DNA of 64,000 nt from Zygnema cylindricum (lineage: Eukaryota; Streptophyta; Zygnematophyceae; Zygnematales; Zygnemataceae): contig JBBHKE010003332.1 of the NCBI GenBank assembly GCA_037447655.1, forward strand, positions 124,001 to 188,000, written 5' to 3'. Positions 21,701 to 32,808 of this stretch are shown here, one piece after another. Position numbers and translations under genes: made by a program. The notes beneath the pieces are model-generated. The model made no database searches. It saw only the letters and a program-made list of their open reading frames with translations, and was not told where the DNA came from. Every line of letters starts with the position of its first letter. Within the stretch, counting starts at the first letter, position 1.

Positions 21701-24700
21701 TCATGCGAAAAATAAAACAATTAAATGCGTGGAAGTAAACCTGAACAAGGAAACAACATTGCTAACCCACAGACTAAATTTACGAGCTTTTACACCCTCA
21801 AGTTTGAAGAATCAATGCTATAAGATGAATCAGCCACCAAAAAGAAAATCCATTCCTCTTGCTCCAAGACGGCATTTTAGATGAAAGAAAGCAGAAGAGC
21901 TCCGACAAAATGTACAAGTAACGCCATAGTCCTCACGTGATATCACATAATATAGCCTTTACAGTGAAGCAAAGTGAGGGGAAAAGGGAGAGAAAAGCTC
22001 AGGGTTTTATGAATCTATTACTTTTCCTACATTACTTGAACCGACAATAGTTAACAATTTACCTCCTCTAGCGCCTAATTCCTGTAAATTTGAAAACATT
22101 TTTTCGAATAAACTGCCATTGGGCATTAGCGCAAGTATCAGCATGTTATTGTCAATTAGAGAAATAGGACCGTGTTTTAATTCGCCTCCGGCGTAACCTT
22201 CAGCATGTATATATGATAATTCTTTTAATTTTAGCAATCCTTCAAGGGTAATAGGATATAAATTGCCCCTTCCAATAAATAATACATTAGGAAAATCTTT
22301 AATTTGCATAGGAGCAGTTCTTATTTTGTCAACTTGTGACAAAAATTTTGTAATCATACTAGGTACCGTTGACAATAATTTTTTTAGGTCTTCAACCTTA
22401 TTATTAGAAATATTTAGGCTCTTCAGACCTATATTTAATACTAAGGCAGCAATAACCATTAATTGTCCCAAAAATGCTTTAGTAGGAGCAACCCCTATTT
22501 CAGGGCCAACCATTATTGCTAATACATAATCAGATGCTCGGCTAATTGAACTATTTTCTGTATTTACAATTGAAATAATAGGTTGACCATTAGCTTTTGC
22601 ATGTTTTAAAGCCTCTAGTGCATCTAAAGTTTCTCCCAATTGAGAATACAATTGTAACTTCGTTTTTTTCCTAGCAACAGTACGTATCTAAACTTAGATG
22701 CAATTTCCAAATCCACTGCAATGTTAGTTAATTCTTCTAACCAGTATTTAGCAGCTAACCCTGAATAATAAGCAGTACCGCAAGCTAAACTTTTTATACG
22801 CTGAATATTTTGCCAATCTATCTTTATTTTACTTAATTCATCTGTTCTTAAATATTTATTGACAGCCCTTTCAAGTGCTATTGGCTGTTCGTATATTTCT
22901 TTAAGCATGAAATGTGGATTTTTTTTTTATATACTTCTTCTACTAATGAAGATTTTTTAACAGTACGCTTAACTGGATTACCATTTTTATCAAAAATCTG
23001 ATATGAATTTAGACTAATTAAAACTGCATCCTCGTCCTCAAAATACACTACCCCACCTAAAAGCTACTATATCTGAAGCAATGTAAGTAGCATCTTTTGC
23101 TAAGCCCATCTTTTGCTAAGCCTAGAATTAAAGGAGTTTTTTTACAAGTTGCAAATAACAGCTGGGCATCATGAAACATAAATACTAAAGAAAATGACCC
23201 TTCCAATCTTGCAATAATCTGCTTAGCGGCTTCTATATGGTTATTATTCAATGAAAAATAGTAATCAAGTAGATTAGCCACAACTTCCGTATCAGTTTCA
23301 GATTTAAATCCATATCCTAAACCTTGTAACTCGTGCTTTAGCTCTTTTTAATTCTCAATAATTCCATTATGGACTAATGCTATCCGGTCAGTTGTATGTG
23401 GATGAGCGTTGACTACACTTGGCATACCATGTGTTGCCCACACTTGGCATACCATGTGTTGCCCACCTTGTATGACCAATTCCTATATTACTGTCTAATT
23501 TTTTCTGAGGTAAAAGTTTTTTTAGCTCTACGACTTTGCCTTCGGTCTTAACTAAATGTATTTGATTATTTTGTATCACAGCAAGTCCGGCACTATCATA
23601 TCCCCTATATGACAGGCTTTCTCTAAGGTAACTTTCCCTAAAATTTAGGTTAGGACTTTTCGAAAAGAGGGTTTGAATGAGACAAAATTAATACAAAATA
23701 CATGCATGCTGTAGACGCTATGACTAGTTATCAGCCTGAACTCACCTCCTTCATATTCTTCAAAACAATGTACGTGTCTGCAAATGATGCAGTAGCTATC
23801 GTTTCTTCATGTGAGTACTTTCCGTGAATCACTGATGTGTGAGATTTCTTTTTGTACTTGTCCACAGAATCCCAAACCTGTTATACATCAACCCACCCCA
23901 CAAGCATCATGCCCTTGCCCAACAGCATAAAAAGTAAGCTTTAACCCTGATTGACCAGAATAATTAACTAAATGGCAAAGAAACAAACAAAAAAAGAAAC
24001 AACATCAACCTTCCGTTGAATAGCAGATAGTTGAAGCGTAGATCATGGATGCAGTAAACCAACAAAAAAAAAACACAAACCTTGGAAACCCAAGGGCAGG
24101 TAGTGTCCACCATCTGCACTCCTTTTTTTTCCAAAAGTTGCATTTCCTGCACTGAAGCTCCAAAAGCTGGGAGAACCACGACATCTCCATTCTTGATGAC
24201 GTCAAAATCCTTTCCCTTTTCAGGAACAACTTCAATGAAACCAACTTCCATTTCCTCCAACCTCTGCACTCCAAAATCCAACCACAGTCGACATGAGAAG
24301 CTTCCCATTAAATGCTCCTCTTATGAAGAGCAATAACTAAACTTGACAGAACTTCACAGAAACTGCAACTCCCAATAACGTTCCAGAGGAGTTTGGCTTG
24401 CACAGAGTTAAACACGAAATTCATTTAAGACCATAAAAATGAATAAAATGACCCCTTTACCCCACCTGCATGTCCTCCCTCACTCCTCTTTCCCTTCTCT
24501 CTCATTCTCTCCCTCTCCCTCTCTCCCTGACCACGGAAAATGCTAGAAGTTCGTCATGCATGTAAATGGCTTGAAAGATGCAGTGGCAGGTCCAGACAGT
24601 AAAAAAAGTGAAGCCAGAGCCTACAGTATCCATATCCTCACCGCTTTTCTCCGAATGTCCCAGGTCAATGCCACTACCAAAAACAAACTACTTTGTCCAC

Positions 24701-25693
24701 TTTGATTTGAGAAGAGCAATGATGTCTATCATTAAAATGAAGAATCCCTTCAGAAAGATGTTGAGCAATAACCTTGTTAACAGTGGGATTGTGAATAATC
24801 TCATTAGTAATCCACATCTTCTGCTCAGGAAATTGTTTGCGAGCCTCATATGCCATCTGAACCGCTCTCTCTACTCCCCAGCAGAACCCAAAAGAGTTGG
24901 CCAAGTGGACTTTCACATCGCCCCATGTATACGTGAAATTGTTTTCCTTCAAAAGCTTGATGACATCACCTGCACAAAGGATAGAGTACAATCAACTATA
25001 GAAGGCGGGGTCCATACCATAAAGCCATAGACGTACCTTTAGGATGCAACAAAATGGGTGCAAACATTGTCACGTCACAAAAACAACAGTCAGAAAGGAA
25101 CAGTAACATAAACCATTTCCGTATCAGGTCACTTCAAGGTCTCTTCTCTTTCCAAAATGAAGCCTACTTTCTTCTCTTTCATCTCTTTTCAGAAAAATCT
25201 GAGCAGCCACTCACAAACTGACATTAAGATACTCAAACCAAAAAAAAAAAAAACTTGTTCACCTTTCTAATACATTCTGCGACCGGGAAATAAAATGGAG
25301 TAGCGGAAGGTTGCGGGAATTGAAAACAATAACAATCAGCTTACTTGTATACTCTTCATGAATCTTTGCCAACATTTCCTTCTTGTGTCCAAATCCATTA
25401 CGATTGTAGTTCTCGTTTTGATTCAAAGCTCTCCGAAAAGCTCTCGCGTCAAATTTTTCTTCAATTTCACCTGTGACTTCCGAAGCTGAAGCCACCGTTT
25501 TCGCAATTAAGCTTCTTTTAATTCCTGGCAATCCTCCATTCTTTAAAGCAACACTCTGTGGAAAGCGATTTCCTGCAAAATCTGACCTAAGAGAGGAACT
25601 TTTTGCAGAAAATTGGTCTTCAATATTGACACCAGCACTCGACGTAGGAACTAATGACGTAGGAACCCTTAGGGCACAGGTTATGGTAGCCAT
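18739..25693 (-). CDS. ispH: 4-hydroxy-3-methylbut-2-enyl diphosphate reductase, plastid (IspH/HDR)
   Basis: This enzyme makes IPP and DMAPP from HMBPP in the last step of the plastid MEP pathway, using a [4Fe-4S] cluster. Ten exons join in phase: 25693-25345, 24969-24773, 24263-24081, 23877-23746, 21656-21582, 21391-21286, 20859-20765, 20193-20008, 19433-19347 and 18807-18739, giving 492 residues. That is close to the usual plant length of about 460. The start is the first ATG of the frame ([10 protein letters not shown]..., Ser/Thr-rich, a typical plastid transit peptide). The conserved core begins near residue 81. The three cluster cysteines are visible: Cys146 ([10 protein letters not shown]), Cys238 (DTTCPWVSK) and Cys375 (NTICDAT). 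Also present are the substrate-binding histidines of IIHNPTVN (176) and VIHGKYSH, and the HEET motif at 266-269. The extended N-terminal domain is that of plant and cyanobacterial HDR. All splice sites are GT-AG. Intron 4 (21657-23745) carries a bacterial glmS relic, yet every exon is intact, so the gene is probably functional. Confidence 0.95.
22007..23640 (-). pseudogene. glmS: Bacterial-type glmS (glucosamine-6-phosphate synthase) relic inside ispH intron 4
   Basis: Read on the minus strand, broken frames follow bacterial GlmS in order. First comes the glutaminase domain ([12 protein letters not shown] at about 23600, [11 protein letters not shown] at about 23465, then ETDTEV-region and LLDYYFSL...[10 protein letters not shown] at 23281-23140). 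Then comes the linker with [15 protein letters not shown] (22908). Two SIS domains follow ([74 protein letters not shown]). The last segment reads open for 214 codons (22651-22007). The first ~20 residues, including the catalytic N-terminal Cys, and about the last 60 residues are missing. Frames are broken by a 25-bp tandem duplication (23415-23464), a 16-bp duplication (23091-23122), a one-base loss near 22680 and others. No eukaryotic GFAT-type insertions and no introns are seen. The DNA is more AT-rich than its surroundings. It lies in the same orientation as ispH, between exons 4 and 5. It is non-functional as a protein. An alphaproteobacterial (Rickettsiales-like) donor is my guess from wording and base composition. 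Confidence 0.9.
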
Positions 25694-26639
25694 GGATGCC
25701 GAGCTTTTCAATACGGCTCCAACAGGAGACCTTGTCAAGCTTCTTTCTGACACACGTGTTACAATATACGCCACTGATAGAAAACTGAATTGGAATTAAA
25801 ATCAACCTGGCTAAACCGTACAAGCACTATTTTTATTATTTCTGTCTACTCGCATTTCTTGTAGCCCCGACGAGGATAGATCGGATCTCGAGTAAAGCCA
25901 ACCAGAATGCAGATAAGGCCTCTATGATTGGCTATCTAGAGTGTACTTTGTACGATCTGGTCTGGACAAGTACAAACAACACAAGGTACTGTAGATTCGC
26001 TGCGTAGTTGTTTAACTTTGTGAGCTTCTGAATTTAAGTTTTAGAATTCTACTGTAGCTCCGGCAAAGGAGTTCAAATGCGCGAAAGCGAGTGGAAACGC
26101 TATTTGCAGTAACCCCGTAACAGCAAGCGTATTATATAGTTTATCTAAGAAGACTACGCGTATATTACGCTAAAACGAAACAACTCAATGTTGTTCAAAT
26201 CCTGCTATTTTTTCAAATTTTCAGATTAAAACGTATAATTCGTGACGATTTTGAAAATCGCAAAAAAACGTCTACTGTAAACTGAAACTGACAATTTACG
26301 GGAAAACTACAATATTTCCCGTAATATGTACGGTTTTTTAACGTTTACGGGAAAACTACAATATTTCCCGTAATATGTACGGTTTTTTAACGGATATGTA
26401 CGGAATTCGAGGAAAAGATACGTCGTAGTTATTGGTACTTTCTGTTCAGTGAACTGAAAAAAAATAACACGGAACTTGTACGTCTCTTCATCGAAAATGT
26501 ACGCACATTTTCGAAAAGAGACGTTGAAACGACACCCTATTTCACGGGGTAAGTTTGAAAAATGTACAGGCGTCTTCTTCAAAATTTTTTGAAAGAAGCC
26601 ACCATGATATATTGAAAACGAAACCGCAAGGAAGCCACC
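25694..26639. other. Upstream region of ispH
   Basis: This should contain the ispH promoter and 5' UTR. The frame upstream of the ATG is closed by a stop at 25796-25798. No motif can be named with confidence. A perfect 49-bp tandem duplication lies at 26295-26392. No other gene is seen. Confidence 0.45.
26295..26392. repeat. Two-copy 49-bp tandem duplication
   Basis: Two adjacent identical 49-bp units start TTTACGGGAAAACTAC and end GTTTTTTAACG. Each contains the short palindrome-like pair CGGGAAA...TTTCCCG. Confidence 0.85.
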
Positions 26640-26820
26640 TCCCTATATCCTACCCTCCTCCTGCAATCCTGAGACCTCCATAGGACCTCAAAGTAAGCAG
26701 CTCACACGAAGCCTCTAGGATAACCCTGACCCCTTTGTCTTTTAGCACGAATAACCGCCACTCTGGAAAACAAAAACTCTGACCACCTTCACCACTGTGA
26801 AGGCAAGACTCCCCTAAATC
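26640..26820 (-). mobile_element. Leader fragment of a further Ty1/copia copy
   Basis: The block GAAGCCTCTAGGATA...CCGCCACT...GAAGGCAAGACTCCCC immediately precedes the LTR. It parallels the leader of element 1 at 31800-31914 (GAAGCCTCTAGATAG...CCACTGCTG...GAAGGCAAACTG...). On the minus strand this places a 5' LTR followed by leader at 27711-26640, so the left LTR once served another element whose body is gone. Confidence 0.4.
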
Positions 26821-27711
26821 TATAGCAAAAAGAATCTATGAATTTGCTCCCCTGAGCAGTAAGTTATGGAGGGTCAAAGTTTGACCTTTTATACATTAGC
26901 TCTCTGGGAGAGAGGGTCCATTCTACCAATTTTTTCTAAGTCCTCTCTCTCTCTAAAACTCTATCTACTGATGTACGACACCAATCATATTGCTGTACCG
27001 TACAGAAAGGTACAGCTGCCGATGTACTTTATGTACGAACATTGTACGACATGACAAAAATGTCGACACGTGTCTTTTCTGGATTCGTTTCCGTAATCCC
27101 TGGAGATGCCGAAATCCAATGTCGTGGTGCCACGTTTCATCAGATGTGGCGGCAACCATAAACTGTCGAAATCTTCTTCCGCGATCTCGGCATGCTTTCC
27201 GGCCGTCTGATTGAATGTTGATTTCAATCGTAGCCGTCATAAATAGTTGCGATGTATTTGTTTCGCTATCGAAACAAATGCGCGATACTTATTTATTCTT
27301 TGAACTTGTAATCCGTACTTTTATAACTGACTCTATATATCCCGCATATAGTTGTTGTTAAATGAATTAGTCTACATGTTAATGTTTATATACATAATAC
27401 ACTCTATATCAATTACCACTAATCCTAAACTAAATAGATGAGGTTATCAGCTACCGACGACATTTCTCATCCGTAGGTACCATGATCAAATCTTCTAGGC
27501 GACAACTTCCTTTTAGTAAATTAACTACTTTACTACCTCGTAAATCTCTGGATAGCATAGGCAGCCATGACACTAGCTTCCTCTCCAACTTCTCAGTGAC
27601 TGCAACAAGTGTGAGAGCTGGAGAGAGAAGTTAGAGTCATACTGCCTCGGCTTCTTTTTCTGCACTTTATTTTAGACCTAGAAAATACTAAAAGAACCAT
27701 CAATTTCTACA
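26821..27711 (-). repeat. Copia LTR (left)
   Basis: It runs from TATAGCAAAAAG (expected TG, mutated to TA) to ...AATTTCTACA. Next to its right end, read on the minus strand, is the purine tract AAATAAAGGGAG just before the LTR start, as expected for a 3' LTR of element 1. It is clearly more diverged from the other two LTRs than they are from each other. Confidence 0.75.
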
Positions 27712-30700
27712 CTCCCTTTATTTTCTAGTCACTCTTTAATTTCAGACCACACTTCTCCCTGCATAAAATTAGCTTAGGGGAAGGCATAGGTTTGGTCATC
27801 ATATCTGCTACCATCTCGCTATCTGGTCGGTACTCTAAGCTGATTTTCTTTTTCTACTTTCTTTCTAACAAAGCCGAGTCTAATGTCCATGTGTTTGGCT
27901 TTAAAATGATGTTTCGGATTGGCAGAAATAGCGATCGCTGCTTGATTATCACAAAAAATTTTCTGCACACCACTCTTAAGGTAACCAAGCTCACCAAGCA
28001 AAGACTTGACCCACATCAATTCTTTTACAGCAGAGCAAGAGGCCATATACTCAGCCTCCATGGTGGACTGAGCAATAACTTTTTGCTGTTTGCTACTCCA
28101 ACAGCAAGCCCCATCACCCACATATAATACATATCCAGAAGTGCATCTCCTCATCGGAGCATCACCATAACTGGCATCACTCCAAGTAGTGATGTCACTA
28201 TTCTCCCCACCCAAATGCAACCATAGATCCCTAGTTCCTATCAAATATCTAAGGACTCTCTTAGTTGCCTCCCAATCCCTCTTAGTGGGAGCATTTAGAC
28301 TTCTACTTAGCACTCCTACAGCTGCAGCTAAATCCGGCCGGGTACAATTCATAAAATAGATTAGACTTCCCACTACTTGCCTGTAAGGAATAGTCTGCAT
28401 GAACTTCTATTCTTCAAGATATAATTCCTCATCTAAGACTATGACTCCTTCTTCCTCAATCCCCTCACTTCCCTTCTTCAACTCCATTGGAGTTGTACAA
28501 CTATTAGCTTTATCCATTTGAAATTTTTCAAGCAGGTTCCCTATTGCTTCCTTTTGAGTCAATCTTATAATTTTTCTTTTTCGGTCTCTCTCTACTTAAA
28601 TTCCCAAAATATATTTTGCTTCCCCCATATCCTTCATTTCAAATCTCCCCTTAAGATCGGTTTTCAGTTTATTATTTTTTTCCATTGATTTACTTAAAAC
28701 AAGCAAATCATCAACATAAATTGCAATAAATATAAAACCTTCCTCATCTTCGGAAACATAGATTGAGTGATGTGAGCTGATCCGGATATATCCCAGACCG
28801 GTAAGAAACTCATCAAGCTTCTTATTCCACCGTCGAGGCGCCTGTTTCAAACCATAAAGAGATTTAATCAGCCGACATACCTTACTCTACTCTCCTTCTT
28901 CCACAAACCCTTCAGGTTGTCACTTGAAGATCTCCTCTTCCAATTCTCCAGACAAAAAGACTGTCTTGATGTCCATCTAGTGCACTTCCATGTCTTCCGC
29001 TGCTGCCAGACTGAGAAGTATGCGGACGGAGGAAAATCTGACCACCGGGGCAAAGGTTTCCTCGTAATCGATTCTTTCTTTCTGTGTAAATCCCTTTCCC
29101 ACTAATCGGGCTTTGTATCGCTCAATGGTGTTTTCCGGGTTCAGTTTTAATTTGAAAACCCACTTACAACCGATTGTTTTTCGATTAGGTGGACAATCCA
29201 CCAGCTCCCAAGTATCGGTTGCCATAATTGAGGCCATCTCCTCATTGATGGCCGTCTTCAACCGGTTCGTTTCTGGACAAGTCATCGCCTCTCCATAAGT
29301 TTGAGGTTCATCTTGATGAGATAGTTTTGTTACCCTTTTAATAACCTGTTTTTCTTGTAATCTTTTGCTACTTCTCTTTCCTCCCTCAAAATCTGTGGCC
29401 GGAATAGATGGTTCTCGTGGGTTCTTTCGAACAATCTTGGCTTCTCCCCTATCCTTTGATTCCGAAACAATTTCCATCACGTCTTTCGCTTCGGGTAGAG
29501 TTGTCACTGGAGTTTTCGCAGCCGCGTCCTTTTCGGACTGATTTATACCTGCAAGAATGCCATCTTTTCTAAAACCTGGATAGTTAAGAAGCTTAAAGTC
29601 ATCGGAATTTTCTGACTCAAATCTGATATTTAATGACTTTGTATACTTGAAGGGATCCACAGAACTTTCCTTCATCCATAACTACTAGATGCTTTACTAA
29701 GATTATATCTTCCCTTTTTAGATCGTAAACTCTATATCCATTAACATCCTCATCATAACCTAATAAGTATCCCGGTTTTCCTTTAGGATCTAGCTTCCAA
29801 TTAGACCGATCTGTGTCTAGTCTGAATACTTGACTACCGAAAACCTTTAAGTGAGATATGTCTGGTTTTCGGCTGGTCCATTTCTCATAAGGTGTTTGAT
29901 CTTTTATAGCTGAAGTAAGAACTCTGTTTTTGAGGTAATTAGCGCAGTTCATTGCTTCTGCCCAAAACCTTTTTCCTATCTTCTTATCCGAAAACATACT
30001 TCTAGCACTATCACTCAGTGTCATATTTAATCGTTCAAATACCCCATTCTGTTCAGGTTTTCTAGAATTGTCTTTTGGTGTTTAACCCCAGCTTCCCTCA
30101 GAAAATCCTCAAACTGGTTAGAAGTATACTCTCCACCATTGTCACTCCTTACTCTCTTGATTAGATTTTCATGGTGTTTTTCGTTCCATTCTTTGTATTG
30201 TCTAAAACAATCATGAGATTCTGACTTGTTTTTCAAAAAATACACCTTGGAATACCGAGACCAATCATCAGTGATAGTCATCATAAATCTCTTCCCCCCC
30301 GGTGAGGGCACTTTGGCCGGTCCCCAAATATTTCTGTGTACTAAAACTAGAATTTTTTCTCCCCTATAGGTGGCTGTTTTGGGAAAGGGCAATCTGTGTG
30401 CTTTACCTTGAGCACATCCACTACAATCACTTAGATTCTCACTCTCACTGAACTGAATTCCTTCAACCACTCCCATCTTTTTCATCTCACTTAGCTTATC
30501 TAGATTCACATGCCCAAGCCTCTTATGCCACATCATTATATCATGAACACCAGCATAATAAAGTTTATTCTTTTCATTGCTTAAAATTAGCCTAAACATC
30601 CCTTGGCTACCTTTTTCAGCGGTGAAATAAACTTCCTCCTCAAAACTAGCAGTAAAGACTCTTTTCCTAGTGCTAGTATCAAAATCCTTATCATCTAATA

Positions 30701-31914
30701 CAGACGTAGATATGAGGTTTTTGTTCAGCTTGAAATAAACAATACATCGGAGAATGTAACTATGGATGTCTTTCCTTCTACCAATACTTTCAGATCTACC
30801 AATCCTACAAGAGTAAAGTGACTATCCTCCCATCCCCTTACTCTATCCTACGGTGGGAATCTTTCTTATCTTTGTGACAGGTGTTTATCCTTAAACATGT
30901 GCATAGAGGCACTTGAATCTACAATCCAGCCTGCTTCACCTTTCAATCAACCGAAAGCACATTTCTGCTTTCGTGGAATTTCTACCTCGTTTGTCGCTTC
31001 CAACTCCTCCTCCAAAAGGAGCTCATCGTCCTCGTCCTCGGATTCTGCCTCAAGTACCTGTGTGAGAAGGGCCTTTTTCTTTCACCTCGGGGTACCACCG
31101 GCCTGCCCCTCCTTTAACCGAAGCTCGGTTAGCTTAGTGCACTCTGCCATATAGTGCCCCGGTTTCTTACAAAAATGACATAAACCTTTGGGAGCCCTTG
31201 GTTTGAACTCGTCGGCCTCTTTTTTCTGCTCCCTACCTCCATAGTTTCCAACCGGTTTTCGGGAATCCCTGTTCCTCCAATCAGTCGCTGTTGCCAAAGC
31301 TTGGCCACTCTTTCCTCCCCTTCGGATCTCAATTGTATTCTCTTGAACGAGAATCATCCCTACCACTGAGTTCCATATCCACCTTGAGTCAGGCAAGTCC
31401 TGCACACGGTAAACTATGTTCACGAACTCATCAGGTAACTTCATCAGTAAACAGTTAACCTTTTCTTTTTCACTATAATCCTTTCCAGCACTCTCTAGCT
31501 CCATGAAAAGTGTAGCAAGCTCATTGCAAAAATCCAACATCTTCCCCCCTTTGTATGCGTACTCCTTAACTTTCAGATCAGCCAACTGTTGTTGTTGAAA
31601 TTGTACCATTTCGGCACATCTCTATGATAGCCATCCAAAGATTGGATGCCCTTTCTACGTGCAAATGAAGACATACAAGTCCTTGAGTAAGATGGCGGAG
31701 GATGAAGTGCTTTGCCGCCATATTGTTGAAGTCCCAGGTATCATTATCATTCTCCTCGTTCCTTATGCAATTCTGTGTCCTCCATTGGACCACGGAATAA
31801 AAGAAGCCTCTAGATAGTATTTAACTTACCCACTTCAAGCCACAACCACTGCTGTCCAGGAAGGCAAACTGACGATTTGACTGCACCCTTGTGCAGCGTG
31901 GACCCCCCTGAATT
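27712..31914 (-). pseudogene. Ty1/copia polyprotein, element 1, many breaks
   Basis: The minus-strand order is that of copia. Gag (31793-31082) ends in a zinc knuckle CHFCKKPGHYMAEC. The GAG-pre-integrase/zinc region reads MWHKRLGHVNLDKL...CSGCAQGK (30530-30410). The integrase core holds Asp in TITDDWSRY and RSDNGGEY, with the catalytic Glu (ERLN) kept only in a shifted frame near 30035. A long linker follows, then reverse transcriptase (WVFKLKLNPENTIERYKARLV, then IYVDDLLVLSKS at about 28700), then RNase H (PYRQVVGSLIYFMNCTRPD to ...KHMDIRLGFV, 28400-27819). The protease segment and several joints are disrupted by stops and frameshifts. It is not autonomous. Confidence 0.85.
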
Positions 31915-32808
31915 TGTAGCAAAAAGAATCACTGAAAACGGCAAACCAGCCGATAAGTTATGAGGCAGTAAAAATGCGAATTTGTACAAACTCTCAAAGA
32001 GAGAGGTAACTACCTACCAAAATTTTCTAAGTCCTGACACTCTCTAATAATTTCTATCTACTGAAGTACGGACCAATCAGATTACTGTACCGTACCAAAA
32101 AACACTGTTTCCGATGTACCTTTTGTACGGCCTATGTACGACAAGGAGATTAAGCGGACGCGTGTCTGCTTTTCACTCGTCCGTACATTCCTCAGAATTC
32201 CTATGACCGAATGTCATCTCTCCATGTGGCTCCAGGTCATGCCACGTCACAAAACGCCAAAGCGACCACTCCGGGATTTCGGCGATGATGTGCGCAATTG
32301 GATTCGCAGCGAGTCGCAATCTTAGCCATTATAAATACTTGCGAGATATTTGTTTCGCTGTAAAACAAAATCAGTGGTATTCCTTTTGAAAAAGGTGTCG
32401 TACTTCATACTTTCATAAAACTGTATCTATGCAAGCCGTATATAGTTTTAGTTAAATGAATTTGTTCCTCCTTATGGATATATATATATATATATCTATC
32501 ACATACTATAGCATTTAGCATTGGTCTTAGTCTTATAGGATAAAGCTGACCGCTATCGGTCAACCTTTACGAACCGTAGGTACCGGGATCGAATCCAGGG
32601 TCTGTCAGGTATTTTTTTAGTATCCTACTAAAAATAACTGCCTCTTGAACTAAGGCAGCCATGGATCAACCACCCTCTCTATCCTTCAGTGACTAGAACA
32701 ATTATGGGGGCTAGAGAGAGGAGGTGGAGGCATGTTGCCCGTCTTTTTCTTTTCTTTTATCATAACAAATTTAATCCAAGAAAATACTCTAGAAGTCTAT
32801 TAATTTCA
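31915..32808 (-). repeat. Copia LTR (middle), shared by elements 1 and 2
   Basis: It runs TGTAGCAAAAAGAATC...TTAATTTCA, so TG...CA ends bound 894 bp. On its left lies the leader/gag of element 1. On its right lies the polypurine tract and RNase H of element 2. It therefore acts as 5' LTR for one and 3' LTR for the other. A tRNA-like stretch with A-box (TAGTCTTATAGG) and B-box (GGGATCGAATCC) look-alikes lies at 32523-32605. Confidence 0.8.

Noticed and set aside
22007-22651. A living 214-codon glmS gene
   Set aside because: It is only the second half of the isomerase part. The upstream frames are broken and the catalytic N-terminus and C-terminus are absent.
22007-23640. Plain bacterial contamination or plastid/mitochondrial DNA
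   Set aside because: Both sides are in-phase exons of one host gene, the copy is decayed, and glmS is not an organelle gene.
25694-25774. Upstream ispH start in the same frame (GTG at 25774)
   Set aside because: It is a non-ATG codon in a nuclear gene, and the ATG at 25693 begins a good transit peptide.
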